Source of the DNA: JAWQFO01 sp033436665
GTDB lineage: Bacteria; Pseudomonadota; Alphaproteobacteria; Rhodobacterales; Rhodobacteraceae
Length of the DNA stretch: 64,000 nucleotides
Assembly (NCBI RefSeq): GCF_033436665.1
Contig: NZ_JAWQFO010000001.1
Coordinates: 248,001-312,000 of the forward strand
Reading direction: 5' to 3'
Below, piece after piece: positions 63,548-64,000 of the stretch. Under the pieces are notes generated by a model. That model saw only the letters and a list, made by a program, of their open reading frames with translations, was not told where the DNA came from and made no database searches. Position numbers and translations under genes: made by a program. How positions within the stretch are numbered: position 1 is the first letter of the stretch; each line of letters opens with the position of its first letter.

Positions 63548-64000
63548 ATGCCCGCCGCCCAGCCTCTCCTGACCCGCCGCACGGCCCGGACCGGCCCTGT
63601 CCTGACTCTGCTTCCGGAGGTCGCGGACTTTGCCCTGCCCCTGGCGCGCACCCACGAGGCCTGCGGCCCCGCGCGCCGGACCCTGGCGCTGTGGATCGCG
63701 GCGCGCACCACGGGGCCGGTGCTCTGGCTGGCGCCGGCCTGGACCCGGGACCGGCTGCATGCCGACGGGGTGCTCGACTGGATCGACCCGGCACGGCTGC
63801 TCTTCGTCCATCCGCGCCGACCCGAGGACCTGCTGTGGACCATGGAGGAGATCCTGCGCGCGGGCTGCGTCGCGCTGGCGGTGGCCGACCTGCCCGGCCT
63901 GCCCGGCCTCACGCAGGTGCGGCGGATGCACCTTGCCGCAGAAACCGGCCTGCGCGAGGGCGGTACGGCGGCGATCGGGCTGCTGGTCACGCCCGGGCGC
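63548..64000 (+). CDS. imuA: ImuA-like SOS mutagenesis protein (partial)
   Basis: 151 residues are visible from ATG 63548, running off the right edge with no stop. Segments TLALWIAARTTGPVLWLAPAWT, LLFVHPRRPEDLLWTMEEIL and TQVRRMHLAAETG resemble alphaproteobacterial ImuA, the RecA/SulA-like partner of ImuB and DnaE2 in SOS-induced translesion synthesis. The LexA box at 63518-63532 directly upstream fits. The rest of the cassette should lie outside the window. Confidence 0.75.
   Translation, partial: MPAAQPLLTRRTARTGPVLTLLPEVADFALPLARTHEACGPARRTLALWIAARTTGPVLWLAPAWTRDRLHADGVLDWIDPARLLFVHPRRPEDLLWTMEEILRAGCVALAVADLPGLPGLTQVRRMHLAAETGLREGGTAAIGLLVTPGR

Overview
The window looks like a GC-rich alphaproteobacterium of the Roseobacter/Rhodobacteraceae type. 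The evidence is a GTTC-N7-GTTC LexA box before an imuA-like gene, abundant solute-binding-protein transporters (ABC and TRAP), a carnitine cluster with a fused dehydrogenase-thioesterase, an MttB-like methyltransferase without pyrrolysine, and translationally coupled (ATGA/TGATG) operons. No tools were run; family calls come from reading motifs and remembered family features.

Positions 1-23821 look like accessory DNA. The left 6 kb is AT-richer and plasmid-like: a MobV/Pre-type relaxase running off the left edge, a possible oriT, a primase-like replication protein with two small partner genes, an IS66 remnant, a possible second replication initiator and a frameshifted methyltransferase. Next comes a carbohydrate locus (5982-22895). 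On the minus strand, twelve genes in the same direction encode a two-ATPase ABC transporter, a crystallin/gulonate-type dehydrogenase, a BKACE-family C-C cleavage enzyme, an SMP-30 lactonase, an SDR and a XylFHG-like transporter. On the plus strand, divergently, lie a sugar isomerase/epimerase, a Gfo/Idh/MocA oxidoreductase, a DUF4432 protein and a LacI regulator. LacI-type operators sit at both divergent promoters. The segment ends in an IS transposase remnant and a 64-bp 3' fragment of a tRNA-Ser(CGA) gene, which I read as the right attachment site of an integrated mobilizable element.

From 24 kb on, the content looks chromosomal. There is a small secreted protein and a DUF899 protein. A type I secretion locus follows (FecR/VCBS/vWA/RTX adhesin-like substrate, TolC-ABC-HlyD exporter, CHASE2 adenylate cyclase). 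A TRAP operon carries an amidase and two hydroxyacid dehydrogenases. An H-NOX-like/diguanylate cyclase pair comes next, then an MttB homologue, a HAD phosphatase, a PleD-like diguanylate cyclase, and an ECF sigma/anti-sigma/periplasmic sensor operon with an EF-hand protein. Then come DUF983, NUDIX, EamA, desaturase and XRE genes, the carnitine-to-glycine-betaine cluster with its GlxA-type regulator, an aldo/keto reductase and the start of an SOS-controlled imuA.

The most interesting system is the 5982-22895 carbohydrate locus. Gene order suggests oxidation of a sugar to an aldonate, 3-oxidation, then acetyl-CoA-dependent cleavage by a BKACE enzyme, the same chemistry the carnitine cluster in this window uses on dehydrocarnitine. 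Recurring oddities are GC-rich hairpins directly after all three solute-binding-protein genes, and signalling proteins whose ligand-binding or phosphoacceptor residues appear to be lost.
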